Source: Aulostomus chinensis
Taxonomy: Eukaryota > Chordata > Actinopteri > Syngnathiformes > Aulostomidae
DNA length: 64,000 bases
Reading direction: 5' to 3'
Assembly (NCBI GenBank): GCA_037954235.1
Contig: JBBMOA010000011.1
Span: 26,541,325 to 26,605,324 of the forward strand
A program made the translations under genes and the position numbers. The notes beneath the pieces are model-generated. The model made no database searches and was not told the DNA's origin. It worked only from the letters and a program-made list of their open reading frames with translations. Below are positions 25,083 through 37,689 of the stretch, piece by piece; position 1 is the stretch's first letter; each line of letters begins with the position of its first letter.

Positions 25083-27503
25083 GGTGAGGACGGAGGAATC
25101 CATGAATGCACTAAAAAAATGAGTTATTACAACAGAATTGGGATCCGATATAGAATGAAAAAGATACAAATATAGCATATGATAAATTTTGAAGTGTATT
25201 TAAGACACTGTATGACAAAAATTGTCCAATTAAACAGTATATAACTCATAAATACATGGATAATCAATGGATGTCGAAGGGATTGCAGAATGCGTGCAAA
25301 AAGAAAAATACTTTCTATAGAGAATTCATAAAGCATAGAACCAAAGAGGTGGAAGATAAATATAAGAAGTATAAAAACAAGCTTAACTAATATCATGAGG
25401 AACTGTAAGAAGGATTATTATATTAACTTACTAGATAATAACAAGAATAATATAAAAGGTATATGGAATATTCTAAACAGTATAAGTAGAAATAAATATA
25501 GACATATGAATTGTCCACAGTATTTTATAGAAAATGATACAATGATAAACAACATGAATGAGGTAGCTAATAGATTAAATCATTATTTTGTAAATATTGG
25601 ACCTAAACTAGCTGACGAAATTCAAGAACCAGGGACAGACAATGATAACTTCATAGATAGAAATCCAAACTCTATCCTTCTTAAACCTGTTGATTAAAAA
25701 GAGAGAACAGACGTGTTTGCAAACGTGCAAAAACAAGACATCCACTGATTACAACGACATAGATATGAAAACAGTAAAAAAAGTCATTCATGGGATTTCC
25801 AAACCGTTAACTCACATATTTAACTTATCACTACAAACCGGTCAATTTGCCAACAGCATGAAAGTGGCTAAAGTCATTCCTCTGTACAAAACTGGTGACA
25901 AACATCTCTTCACAAACTACAGGCCTGTATCTTTTCTTCCACAATTTTCAAAACTTCTAGAAAAAGTTTTTAACAGTTGATTGGATAATTTCATAGAAAA
26001 CATAAATTACTTTCGGACAATCAATATGGATTCCGAAGTAGCAGGTCAACATCACTAGCATTAATTGAATTAATAGAAGAAATCACCAACGCCATAGACA
26101 AAAAGAATTACGCAGTCGGGGGAATTCATTGATCTTAAGAAAGCATTTGACACAATAAACCATGAAATACTACGAAACAAACTAGAACAATATGGGATCA
26201 GGGGTATAGCATTAAAATGGATCAGCAGTTATCTAAACAACAGGAGGCAGTTTGTGAAGATGGGAGGAAGCCAGTCTAGATGGTTGGACATTGTATGCGG
26301 TGTGCCACAAGGATCAGTACTAGGACCAAAACTATTCATCATCTACATCAACGACATATGTAAAATATCACAACGACTCAAATCCATTGTATTTGCAGAT
26401 GACACTAATATTTTAGGAGCAGGTGAGAATCTGCAGCAGCTTTTGGAAATGGTCACATCAGAATTCACTAAAATAGAATCTTGGTTTGACAAAAACAAGT
26501 TATCGTTAGGGCTGCACGGTGGCCTCGCAGTAAGAAGGTTCTGGGTTCGAGTCCCGGCTCGGGCGCAGGATCTTTCTGTGTGGAGTCTCCATGTTCTCCC
26601 TGTGCCTGCGTGGGTTCTCTCTGGAACTCCAGCTTCCTCCCACAGTCCAAAGACATCAAGAGGGGATGAGGCTGATTGATGCTCTAAATTGACCGTAGGT
26701 GTGAATGTGAGTGTGAATGGTTGTTCGTCTCTGTATGTTGGCCCTGTGATGGACTGGCGACCTGTCCATCTGTGCCTCTCGTCTGTAGATGCTGGGAGAG
26801 GCTCCAGCCCCCCCGGATAGGCTCCAGCCCCCCCCCCCCCCCCCGCAACCCTTACTGGTAAGGAATAAGCAGAAGATGACGATGGATGGAAGTTATCATT
26901 AAATATAAACAAGACAAAGATCGTTATATTTGGCAACAGAGGATTGATAATCGGACAACGATACAGATAGAGGGGATTGATGTTGAAAAAGTACATCAAA
27001 TCAAATTTCTAGGGGTGACAATAAATGACAAAATCTGCTGGAAATCTCACATAAAATACATCAGTACTAAAATAGCAAGAAGCATCTCAATAATGGCACA
27101 AGCTAGGCGCTTCCTATATAGCAAATCACTCCACACTCTGTAGTGTTCACTGGTTTTACCTTGCTTAAATTACTGCATAGAGGTCTGGGGCAATACATAC
27201 AAAGGTACTTTGGAAGCCTTATTCATTCTTCAAAAAAGAGCCATCAGAATTATGCATAATGCTGGTTATCTTGAACACACCAATCCATTATTCATTAAGT
27301 CCAAAACAATAAAATTGCTCGATATTGCAGAATTAATGACTGCACAAACAATGTACAAAGCTAGAAATAAATCATTACCAGGACAATTGCAGTTCAAGTT
27401 GCAGGAAAGACAGGGGAGGTATGAACTAAGGGAACCAACAAATTTTAAAATACAGACATGTAGAACCACAGGTAAAAATTTTGCATATCGAACAGTGGAG
27501 TGA
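25083..27503 (+). pseudogene. LINE ORF2 linker, reverse transcriptase and C-terminal region, frameshifted and interrupted by a SINE
   Basis: Reading across frames gives the pre-RT region (WNILNSISRNKYRHMNCPQ, LNHYFVNIGPKLADEI at 25395-25697) and RT blocks VIPLYKTGDK and NYRPVSFLP (about 25870-25945). FIDLKKAFDTINHEIL follows (from 26125), then YGIRGIALKWISSYLNNR, GVPQGSVLGP (from 26299) and the catalytic FADD at 26392-26403. WFDKNKLS is cut at 26508 by the SINE and resumes after it as LNINKTK (from 26900). HQIKFLGVTI and SISIMAQARRFLY come next (to 27143), then a stop at 27141-27143, CLNYCIEVWGNTYKGTLEAL, LQKRAIRIMHNAGY and the tail to 27503. At least three frameshifts and several stops are present. 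The enzyme copied element RNA at a nicked target. Confidence 0.88.
26497..26901 (+). mobile_element. SINE-A copy inserted in the LINE RT, with 12-bp TSD
   Basis: The SINE occupies 26509-26889. It has 'gggctgcacggtggcctcgc' as a shortened head, ggttcgagtccc as the B box, 'tggagtctccatgttctccc', 'aaattgaccgtaggtgtgaa', a C-run and a GATGG tail. It is flanked by aagttatcgtta (26497-26508) and aagttatcatta (26890-26901), an 11/12 match. Removing the SINE and one repeat restores the LINE frame (WFDKNKLSLNINKTK), which shows exact insertion. The head lacks about 17 bp around the A box compared with the copy at 61729. Confidence 0.95.
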
Positions 27504-27640
27504 GGCTATGGAACGGTCCGAGCGAGGAGCTGAAACAACGTCCAACCATCTACAAATTCAAAAACAAATACAGAGAAATGTTTTATTGCCAGATACAGGA
27601 AGAGGAGACATGAGGTAGTGATTGTGTGGGTATTCAATTA

Positions 27641-27850
27641 TAGTGTGCGTATATAATATGTGTATATACTGTATATTGTGTGTGTGTGTGTGCGTGTGAA
27701 TACAGGTTTGCATACATGATGTATATGTATGTGTATGTATGTGCAGGTGCAGGTACATAAGTATGTATGTATGTGTGCAGGTGTGTATGTGTGTGTATGT
27801 AAGTATATGTGTGTATGTATGTGTGTGTGTATATATATATATATATATAG
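27641..27850. repeat. (TG)n/(TATG)n/(TA)n compound microsatellite
   Basis: TG, TATG and TA units follow the LINE coding end. It may have grown from the LINE 3' tail. Open frames on the minus strand with repeated Thr-His-Thr are translation of the repeat. Confidence 0.9.
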
Positions 27851-28289
27851 CACTGTTCTGTTAGTGTCTTCCTAATGCAGGTTTTCACCACAGGTTGGAT
27901 GGGTTGCCAATGGGCTTTGCCTACTGGCTATGAGCCCCACCTGCCCAGCTGTTCACCCATAACGGGGGCAGCACTACTGCCATCCCTCTGGGGACCACCG
28001 CGAGCTTCGAGATCCACTGCAAGTTTAGCCTGGAACCACAAGGAACCAGTTTCCATGAGTGACCATGAGGAGGCACTGCAGTATTCTCAATCATAGTAGT
28101 CTCCTCATCTAACCTACACATGAATGCTACCTCGAGTACACATAGGCAGCTAGATAACATTGGCAACATATCAGTATCTTGATTTTTGAATTCTTTGTTG
28201 ATCCAAAAAACTGGTAAATGTTTTAGCATAACAACACACAGCTCTGGATACGTTTCCAGTCCAAGACTTACACTGCTACACTGCTGTGT
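27851..28289. other. Unassigned spacer
   Basis: A 440-bp spacer between two LINE remnants. Nothing is recognised. Confidence 0.5.
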
Positions 28290-28760
28290 GACTTACACAC
28301 AACTGTATGTCCCTTTTGATACCTGGCACCATGGTTATCATGCATATTTTGTGCTGCCTAACTGAAGTTAATAATTGGATGTCTAAACATTTTCTACAGC
28401 TGAATAATTCTAAATCCGAAGTCATCAAAATTAGTCCTTCGCACCCCAAGCTAGCATCATCAAGCTCTCCTCTAGTCTGGGCGCTGTATCCAAAAGTGTT
28501 TAACAAGGCCCCGCGACCTTTAGTTATTTCTCACTGAGCACTGGCTTTGTTGCTCAGGTGACTAAAGTGATGCAGCCCTGCTTCACACAACTGAGGCACT
28601 TAAAGATCAGGTCATTCTTTTCTCCTACTGAATCAGAGAAGGTCTTTTCACACACAGCAAGAGAAGTGCTTTAATGCTTGTTTTTGAAGCCTTGAATGGT
28701 CAAGGTCCAGCCTGTATCGTTGCTTGAGATCCTCCAGCAGGGCCCTTCTCATGGTTCCAG
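28290..28760 (+). pseudogene. LINE RT C-terminal fragment (L2/CR1-like)
   Basis: The plus strand reads LTEVNNWMSKHFLQLNNSKS and EVIKISPSH (about 28360-28445), matching the 'l..i..WM..n.LqLN..KtE.i.f' block after the catalytic site of L2/CR1-like reverse transcriptases. After a gap with a shift, it reads VTKVMQPCFTQLRHL and then, after another frameshift, IRSFFSPTESEKVF (about 28558-28640), matching the 'v...c...Lr.l.kir.fL....e.lv.a.v' block. It then decays. It is a 5'-truncated or fragmentary copy, distinct in sequence from the LINE at 23.85 kb. Confidence 0.75.
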
Positions 28761-29165
28761 GGTTGTATTGTATTTTTTTTTATGTATTTTTTTTTCTATT
28801 TGACTTGTTTTATTGGTGCTTTTAAATTTTACTGTAAAGCAATGTGTAGTAAACAAAAGTTACCTAAGTGAGCTTGGTCATTGAGATCAGACTGATCACA
28901 ACAGTCAAGGTAAGCTTCTTCTCAAGGACGTGAGCCAGCCGCGCTACCCCCAGAGCCTCCTGGTTCTCAAGGCAGGGTGTCCACATCTCGGAGCCACATT
29001 TCACTGAGCTGACATGAAAGACACATTCGATCTGTCTTCAGTGTACTTGGTTCTCATGTAGGTCATGTTTCCGTTAGCTTGCGCCAAAGTATCTGTAAAG
29101 ATCCACACTGAAAGAGTAACACTCGCCTCCCGGCTGGCATGCACAGACGCATGACGCTCAGTAAG
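28761..29165. other. Unassigned spacer
   Basis: No gene or repeat is recognised apart from T-rich patches at 28770-28795. Confidence 0.5.
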
Positions 29166-30200
29166 GAGAAGCAGGGTTCCTACAAGTTTCACCAAGTCGA
29201 ATTTAGGACCTTTTTTACGACTTTTTGAATTAAATTTTAGACCTATTCGTGACACCATAGCTTTTGGTCATCAATGGAATGGTGGGATGTGCTTCCCAAC
29301 ACACAAAGTGCTTGTTGTGGTGCTGAACCAAGTAGATGGATACATGAAAAAAGAGTCTCCAATGATGCATGGCAGCACCCACCAATTTGAAAAAAAGACA
29401 GATACAGAATTCTCAATTTCACCATTTATTTTGGCATTGAGAAATGAACACTACCACACTCCTTCCCTCCAGAGAAAGCAATTGGAGTAAGGGAGTGAAC
29501 TGAAAAGCAAAAAAAAAAAAGTAAATTTAAAAAAGTTACAAATTAGTGTGTAAGAATTAGTGTGCATATCAGTGACATATGTTGTATTGCGGTCCCGGGA
29601 ACCTCGGTCACTGGAGGAGGTCGAGGCGTGGCAGCAGGTGCTGGGTCTGCTGGAGACGATGTCAGATATCCGGCTCCATGCAGCCTCTTACTCGTGTCTG
29701 ATGTTTCCCAGACTTCTCGTGCGACTCCAGAGCCTTTATCCCTAATGTTCCCAGTTGAACATTTTTTTGCACAAATTGCCGCGGGCTTTGTGCAGATTTC
29801 CAGAAGCTCTTTTCAGCCAGCATTTAAATTCTTTTTGTCCAGCCACAGATCATTGAAGAGGCACTCGCCCAGACTCGCCGCGCGCATCCACATGTAACCT
29901 GCTCAACTTTCTGTTCAACACCTAACTCGGACCACACAAATGTGATACGCAGCGTTCGGATTTCTCATTTTATTTGTTCCACCTTGAATAATTTTTTTAT
30001 GTGGTCGAACTGATTTCATTGTCGGACTCTCCCGTGGGAACATTTTTTTTTTTAACACGGTAGATCAAACGTTATGTCATTTTAAGACTTGGCGCATCAT
30101 TTTTAAGACCTACTACCAAAATTTAAGACTTTTTAAGGGCCTTAAATTTTGGACTGTTGAATTTTAAGACTTTTAAGACTGCGCGGGAACCATGGAGAAG
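29166..30200. mobile_element. 1.02-kb terminal-inverted-repeat DNA element with 6-bp TSD
   Basis: The element runs from cagggttcctacaag at 29172 to gcgcgggaaccatg at 30194. The ends are inverted repeats (CAGGGTTCC against CATGGTTCC). The subterminal regions are also inverted: AAGTCGAATTTAGGACC and TTTTTACGACTTTTTGAA on the left, and on the right repeated TTTAAGACTTTTTAAG with AAATTTTGG. It is flanked by gagaag at 29166-29171 and 30195-30200; allowing one mismatch, 8 bp can be aligned. The interior has no transposase that I recognise, so it appears non-autonomous. hAT-like affiliation is suggested by the ends and duplication length but is not proven. Confidence 0.75.
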
Positions 30201-33200
30201 TAGGGAACCCGAGCGCAGCCTCTGGACCAGGCTTGCAGGAGTTCTGAAGATGAAGAAGTGTGGCTCGTTGCAGTGGTGACAATGATCAGAAGCTCTCTCT
30301 GTGGCAAAAGGATGATAACTTCCACATGTGAGTAGCTGCCCCAGCCAGATGAAATTCAATTGAACTGAGGAATTTTGGGGTTCCAGGTCTTCTTATTCAT
30401 TATTTCTTTATTTACTCATGTTCAAACCTGCACTGTTTGGTCCATTTCAATCACTCTGGTCACGGATCCGAGCTGCTTGTGTTGATCGGGTCTTGATCTG
30501 ATTCAAGAACCAGGTTTATTTGGCACATTTGCGCTGACCTAATGCCTTTGTGGACTCTTGATTTGAAAACATCCTCAGTCCTAGGAAATGTGTCCCATAG
30601 TAAATAGCATGAAGAGAAGAGTATTTACATATTAAAATGTTAAATTGTTTTTGAATTAACAACATCGTTATATGTTGGTATATGAGCCAACACTCTTTCT
30701 TTGGCTAAAATATGCATGCTGACATAATGAATCTTTTTAAAGTTTAAATTTACCATGAAGGACACATAAGATCAAACAAATAAAAGGGTTTTATTAAACC
30801 AATTAAGCAGATGCTGAGGTCTTAGTGGAAGGAGCTTAGCTGCATATTAATTAACAGCAGGTAACCTGGAAACTAAGGTTGGTGCTTTATATCAGGGTGA
30901 GGAACTGATGGATTCTGTTCTTTTATGCCAAAGGATGTCTGCTGTTTTTCTAGCTCAGGTTAACGACTCTCGTATGAAACCTGCTGTCTAAACCCATACA
31001 CATCAGTGCAGGTGTTGGGTCCTTCTGACAGGCTTCCACTATAGTTGGAGCTCCACATTTGACAAGAATCGGCCACGATATTCAACTGGCTTAAAAGCGG
31101 TAGAGACACTAATGTTAAGAGAAAAAAAAAATTGTTTTTAAAATTAAAACACCCACAGAACTCATAGAAAGGTGCAGAATTAAAGTCCAAATTAGCCTGA
31201 AAATTATATTTACACTCCATCGGCTGACAAACACCTGAGGATCTGTGAGCCAGCAGCATGAACAGCATATATCAGGTGTATCTTTGTGTCTCACCGAACA
31301 CCACAGAAAATTAACCACAGAAATGTCTGAGAAACGAAAGGTTCCATTTCTTTATCATCTCAAATACTATCAGACCAACAAAAGAGCGAGATGAGGGTCA
31401 ATACTGGTTCAGCACCCCGATGCTGGTTTAGGCTGAAAGAACAGAGGGGACTGAACAGCCACGCTGAGGTGGAAACTTTTCTTATGATAGCTAAGCTAAC
31501 GTTCGCTAACTACTAGTAGCAACTGCTCAAGTTAGTAACTTTTGCTTCTGAAAGGTTTGTGTTGCAATCGAGATGTTATTGCTATTATTAGTGTGTGACA
31601 TCATCACCAAATGTAATGAACTCGACCACATTTATTGCCTGTCTTATTTATATGCTATTCCACCTCAGAGCATCTGTGGTCAGTAGAGTCTACTTGATAA
31701 ACAGGAGCCTAGATCAGTGCAGCAAGAGTGAGGGAGGTAGAAATGTTGACCAGTAGTATACTGGGTGAGTAGGTACAGTACATCGTGTTTAAAAAAACAA
31801 AAATCAAAGTGACCAGTAACATAGCCAAAATGCAACATTGGCTGTAAAATACTGATTTCAGATGATGTGTCCGTCCCATCCATAAGAGACCATTAAGCAC
31901 ATTTTCCAGCTTAGCACCATATTTACAGTTTCATTCACACTTTTTGGAAACACACTGGTAACCAGTACAGTGCCACAATGCTATGAACTGTGGGTAATTC
32001 CCTCTGGAAAAGTCTGCAGACCACTGTTGGGAGCAGGAAGAGCTCCAATCAGGTAAAGGTTTATCATTGGAGCAGCTGTCAAGTCCTGGCGGGAGTTTTG
32101 GAAGGGAAACAGATCAACAGAAATACAAAGCCAACCAAGACACAGGAAGGAAGCGAATTATGAAATAAAACAGGACTAACAAAGACGACGATCTAAACAT
32201 ACAAGGAGGACACTGAAGAACACAAAAGATCCAAAGTAGAGTTGAGGAAGCTAGACACAAGTATATAGGTAGTAGATGTATTCTTGCATGTTTTTTTTGT
32301 TTAAGGGTGAGGGTGTAACTGCAGCCTGGGCTGCACACGAGCACGCACAGGGACGAGAGCCATGGCACGACCAACAATGAGATGCTGGGGCTGAAATAAC
32401 TGGTTCAGTTGTGATAGGACACTAGTTTTTGGGTGTGTTTGTACATCCAGCGCTTGTAGAAGCCGTGAGCTTGGTGTTTTTCAGGCGCAGGATCATCTCA
32501 GCAACACAGCAGCGGATGGCTGGAAGCGTTGGAACCTTTCATCCTTCCCTGGGATTTTCCTAGAAAGCTGCATTTTCTCTTCAGCAGTAAAACAGCAGCT
32601 GAAGGTACGAGGGTTCTTTATTGTCCATATGCAAGAAGTATAATGAGGTATCCCACATGCTGCTTAATAGCACACCTCAATCTCGTAAATGTACTGCGTC
32701 ACCACCAGAATACCAATGCACATAGGTACACCCGCCTCCCACCTGCGTCACAGTAATAGGGAGCGAGTCCCACTGAGAACTGGACCATGAATCCCAAACC
32801 TGTGGACCTGAGTGAAGTCGAGAGGAACTCATGAGGAGGGAGAGCGTGGACACAAACATGAGCGACAGTTGAATTACATCCTGTTAAATTCATTTTCATC
32901 TGACCACACATTGTGCCTCCGTGCCCGGGGCGGAGACAGTTCCCATTTTGCATCTCATTTCAATTCCTATGAGCCAGAACCAGGATGAGAGCCCCCTTCA
33001 CACACGCACAGCCATTGTGTCTTATAACAGGCTTCAAAGTCCATTGTTTAAATGTATCGTGGCTTCCTCTGCAATGGCAGAGGGGCCGGGGCCAGGGTCC
33101 ACTTGATCACCGCTCTGAAATAATTCACTTAATATGCTTCATTCTGCTGCGCCCCGTCAGCTTGGCCTAGTTTGACTGTAGCTCAGCGCCGCTAACCTCT

Positions 33201-36200
33201 CCATGCCTATCCAGCCTTTCCTCTGGTTTACAGAAGTAGGTCACTGGAGTCTGTGTCAAATGGAAGTGCAACACGAGGCTGAAGCAGGGCCGGCCGACTA
33301 TATTTACTGCTGCCCCTTCAAAGAGCTATTCAGAGCACGCGACTGTTGACGGAGAAAACAGCTTTGTGCGTTTGCTAAAGCATGGCTATCGTTTCCTTTA
33401 TTCGCTGCCTGCATGTCTTCAGGCTCGTCCAGCTTTCCATTTCCTGTAGAGTTGAAATAAAAGCTTAGTGTTCTGATTAATGATGTGTCATCACTTATCT
33501 TTATGGTTCAGCTGCATCCAGGGGAAGCAGGAAGCCTCTCTAAACACTCATGAACCGCCTGCCTCATTGGTCTTCGTCGAGCGGCATCGCTGGGCTTCAG
33601 CCAAGCAGGTGTCAGGAGGGCCAGTGGGGGGGCTTCGAGTCATGCTCCAGCTGAGCCCATCTGATTGCTTCCAGCTGACAAGTTGTGATTTTTGTGTGGG
33701 AACCTAAATAAGTCCGCTGTAGTCGCTGCATTGACAATGTTTAAAACCACAAATTTACTCATGCATTAATCAAGGACGTGTTCAAACATGCGACCATTCG
33801 AACAGTGGGACTCACGTTAGGTTCGGTTACTGACCACGTCAACAATGACGCCGTCCACAGCGTCTCCTCTCTTTGCGTACATGTTTGCAAAGCTGTTAAG
33901 ACACGAGGAGATCTGGTTACAATCCAGATTCAGATTACTGGATCAGCAGATCATCAACGGGGTCTTAGACTGCTGACTGCTGCTCACTTCTGTCACAAAC
34001 AGGCTATTTTGGAGTTCATGAAAGCCTGGAACAGGGGAGTAACGGCAGCCTGGTTCAGAGCAGAAACTTAAACCCCGAGTCACTTACTATGCTGACAGGG
34101 TCTCAAGGGCTGACCTGGCTGGGACCAGGATTTTCTTCAATAAACATCCAGTTAATCTCAGTCTTCTCCTTTATTCATTCATTCATTCATTCATGTATTC
34201 ATTCATTCAATCAATCAGTACCACACACAGTTTATCCGTCTGTCTGACAGAATATCTGGGTTGGTTTTTATGGTCCATTAGGCAACTATATAAAACCTTA
34301 TTTGTTGAATATGGCGAGGTCCATTTGTCAAGGGTCATATACATGCAGGGGCTGCATTAACTTTGTGTAATGTGGAATTTGACTCTCGTATTTCAGAAGC
34401 TGCATCCACCTTCATTTTTTACACTTACATGAAAGTAAATTTTAGCTTCAATAGCAGTCCACCAGTTTCCAGCTGTACTTTATGAAGGTGATTAAATATT
34501 AAATGAATATACACATTCAATCTTCTCTATTGACTCAAGCACCAGTTTGCTCCCTCACCAATTCTCTCTCTGTTACTGCTGCAGGTGCATCACTCTCGCC
34601 TTCCCCCCCCCCCCAAAAAAACCCACGTTCACTCGTGTACACAGAGGGGGAAGTATACGTTCTCTAGTTGTTAGTGGTTGCCATGGTGAATCATAGTTCA
34701 GGGCAGCCTCAATGTTAGCTTAGCGTTTCCCATCAGAGGGTAAATCAACTCACAGCTCAGGGTTAGATTCAGGATTGGTTGAGCTCCCTTAGTCGGGGCC
34801 CCCAGACCAAACCAGCCCACATCAACATGATTCAGTTCCATGAGTTTCTGTGTTACAATATGATGCCAGATTAGCACTCGTGATGTTCAGATTTCTTTCA
34901 ACATCTGGAAATTGACATTATCATCTGGATATCAATACGTGACCCGTTGCTGCACATCAGCAGAGTGACAAGCGCAGCCACTTCCTGTTCGCTCGAGTAC
35001 GGCGTCACTGACCTGGGCCCCTTAAGGCTCGCAGCGCCACAAATGCTAGACTCTTCACCACAAACACACATTATTTGCTCCACAGGAAATAAAGTTTGAA
35101 TAAAACGAACTAAAACAAAAACTTGAACAGTACTGACATTCCAATGAGTCCTTGCACTGGCATCGAAGCCCCGCCCACTTTGCACTGCTGAATGACAGAT
35201 TCGCGATGCCACTGAGGACACCGGAAGACAGCCGGACACTCTGTCTGCTGCCTTTCTGTCAAACTCGTACACTCGCTATCAAAAAGCAAGCTTTGAACGG
35301 GCAGTTCTTAGTTACAGGGTCCAAGTGACCTCCAAGTTGGGTCTTTTTCATAAACGTCTCTACTATTTAGTATCAAATCTCATGATGTGTTCTTTCAGTT
35401 TGTTATTCGTTTCATTTATCAAAGAGCGTTTCATTTAAAGAAAGCCTGAAGGGATGAATGCTGTTTTTCTCTTTGTTCAAGTCAAACTGATCAAATTAAT
35501 TTACCAATGCAGGTTTGAAACTGAGTTCAGTTACAAATAAAAAGAAAAAGACAGAGATGGAGGGATTGTTTCTGAATGCTCAGTGTCCTGGAGTTACAGG
35601 GGCGGGGGCAGGGTCCGGGCTGTGGATTCCCACTGGTTGAGGCCAAACACACCTCTGGGTCTACCATCCAGAAACAGATGGCGCCTCATCACCCCCCAAG
35701 TGTGTTCGTGGGCCCATCAGAGACTCAGATATACAGTAAATGCACAAGCACCCAAAAAGTGAGTTTTCTCAGTATAAACAGGTAAAATCAGAAGTTGCAG
35801 GTGACGCTTACCTTTCGGAGTGTGAATCAGTGCAATAAATCAAGCGAAGCATTTCCACAGATGGCGTCAGAAGTGAGGGTGTGGTCCTGCCAGCCGGGAT
35901 TGTTGATGAGTTGATGTGAAAGGGCTCCGGAGTTGTTAGTGGACCTGTAAAATGTCAGAAACTGACATTCAAAGGTCATCCGAACATACTGCATGATCTC
36001 CGGCTGATGTGGAGCTCAGAGGGCTGGAGCACCGTGTCAGTCAGAAACTTGACCTCTTCCAGCTCTCTCATTTGTCTCATTTCCTAATCTGTAAATGTCA
36101 CTGTACCCAAAAACACTGAAGGGGAAGGAGAAGGTAGTTGTGTTTGGGTTCACCCAGCCTGGGCATCTGGGTGGAGGTGTGCTCCCAGACCAGTCAGCAG

Positions 36201-36694
36201 GGTTGTGTGTGATGCAGCGTGGAGGTAGAGGAAAGACCAGGCTCTGTGGTTGCGGGTTCAGAGGCTGATGTGTGTGTGCGGGTGTGAGAGCGACTGCGTC
36301 TGCTTCTCACTCACTCCCACTTCTGATTCTGGTCAGATGCTTCAACAATATTCATACTTGTTTCTTTTGGATCTGATGGGCACAATTTCCATAAAATGGA
36401 GGCCGCTTATCGTGTCGTTCACTGCTGTGATATCACATGACACTCACATCAGAGCTCGTAGTTGCAGAGCTGATACGTTCATTTGAATATCCAGCAAAAG
36501 TATGAGCATATTTTGTCTTTCAGTTATTATTGTCTGAATGCTTTCCCTCCCACTTGTACACAGTGCAGCTGTTGCTGCTGCTGTGGAGGTCCAGGAGGGA
36601 CAGGAACACTACATGCATAAGCAAGTGAAGGCTCTACTGTCCCCAGAACATTCAGAATTAGATTTTGAGATTATTCATTTAACATTTGACATGA
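30201..36694. other. Unassigned non-coding stretch of about 6.5 kb
   Basis: No recognised gene, RNA or mobile element. It includes the ATTC microsatellite at 34173-34218 and a C/A run at 34601-34622. The open frames (none above 125 codons) lack recognisable domains. It is likely intergenic or intronic sequence. Confidence 0.55.
34173..34218. repeat. (ATTC)n microsatellite
   Basis: ATTC units with one GTATTC interruption and a final CAATCAATC, seen directly. Confidence 0.95.
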
Positions 36695-37051
36695 AATAAT
36701 GTAGGTGGCCCGGTGGAGCAGTGGTCAGCACTGTGGCCCCCAGCAAGAAGGTTGTGGGTGGAGCCCAGGCTGCAGCACGGGGTCTTTCTGTGTGAGTCTC
36801 CATGTTCTCCCTGTTCCTGCTGGGTTCTCTCTGGTACTCCAGCTTCCTCCACAGTCCAAAGACATCAAGAGGGACCAGGTTAATCCAGACTCTAAATTGA
36901 CCGTAGGTGTGGCTGGGAGAGCCAATGGTTGTCTGTCTATATGTGTTGGCCCTGCCATGGACTGGTGACCTGTCCAGGGTGAAGGCCGCTGCGATAGGCT
37001 CCACCCCCACCACCTTGAATCAGGATAAGTGGAAGATGGATGGAATGATGT
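36695..37051 (+). mobile_element. SINE-A copy with 8-bp TSD
   Basis: The element spans 36703-37043: head ggtggcccggtggagcagtg, 'cccccagcaagaaggttgtg', body 'tccatgttctccctgttcct' and 'gactctaaattgaccgtagg', 3' end 'gaatcaggataagtggaaga' and GATGG. It is nearly the same sequence as 16270-16627 and 60422-60784. Flanks are aataatgt (36695-36702) and aatgatgt (37044-37051), 7 of 8 identical. The B-box position reads gggtggagccc, so the internal promoter is mutated. Confidence 0.88.
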
Positions 37052-37358
37052 TTGGATTGGACACCTTTTACATAGTTGTACATAACATGGTTATGATGTA
37101 ATTATTGCTTTTGCACTGTCAGTTATGCAACATAATGTCATCCATAGTAAAGAGTTGGCCCGCCCCTTTTTGTTAGTATCAGCATTGCTGGTGCTCAGAT
37201 GGGATCTGTCAGGGGTTCTCTGGTCCATCCTGGGTTCCACCTGGATTGCTGCGTCGTCGCCTCCTCAGCTGGATGGTGTGATGAAGCTACTGTGTGTTCT
37301 AGGAGAGCTGGAGTCTATTAGAATGTCCTGCAGGTCCAGGGTGTAAAAGCAGCATCGC

Positions 37359-37390
37359 GCTCTCTCTCCCTCTCTCTCTCTCTCCCTCGC

Positions 37391-37432
<42 letters not shown>
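37359..37432. repeat. (TC)n microsatellite
   Basis: TC units with CCC interruptions. The minus strand reads as Arg-Glu repeats. Confidence 0.95.
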
Positions 37433-37435
<3 letters not shown>

Positions 37436-37634
37436 ACGTAACCTACTGATCTTGCTGCTTGAATGTGTTTGCATATCAAAGCGTTGTGTGTGTGTGTATG
37501 TGAGTGTGTCTGCTGTGTTTGTGTGTGGTTTGTAGTGCAGAGCTGCGAATCAGAGTGATTTGTCAGATCAATACACCGCCATCATCAAAGCCTGGTGCAG
37601 GAGAGCATCGGTCTCCAGCATGTCATTACATGCG

Positions 37635-37686
<52 letters not shown>
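37635..37686. repeat. (GT)n microsatellite
   Basis: A GT run of about 26 units. Confidence 0.97.

Positions 37687-37689
<3 letters not shown>

Larger units (their letters stand above)
23850..27640 (+). mobile_element. Non-LTR retrotransposon (LINE) with ORF1 remnant and EN-RT ORF2, decayed
   Basis: A roughly 3.8-kb plus-strand element contains, in order, the C-terminal end of an ORF1 protein, a 20-bp gap, an AP-type endonuclease, a linker, a reverse transcriptase with all main blocks and a C-terminal region. It then runs into a TATG/TG/TA microsatellite that may be the 3' tail. The RT blocks (YRPVSFLP, FIDLKKAFDTINHEIL, GVPQGSVLGP, FADD) place it with LINEs of the Jockey/CR1/L2-like assemblage; the exact clade needs a tree. 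Frameshifts, stops and a SINE-A insertion at 26509-26889 inactivate it. The 5' end was not located, and the local base composition is more A-rich than the flanks. Confidence 0.9.

Noticed and set aside
26343..26999. 218-codon minus-strand open frame, the longest in the window
   Set aside because: It is antisense to the LINE RT and to the SINE-A copy inserted in it. The forward strand explains the sequence fully with known RT motifs.
36675..37013. Coding frames on both strands repeated at 16.4, 36.8 and 60.6 kb
   Set aside because: The shared 'proteins' are translations of SINE-A copies, which have no coding function.
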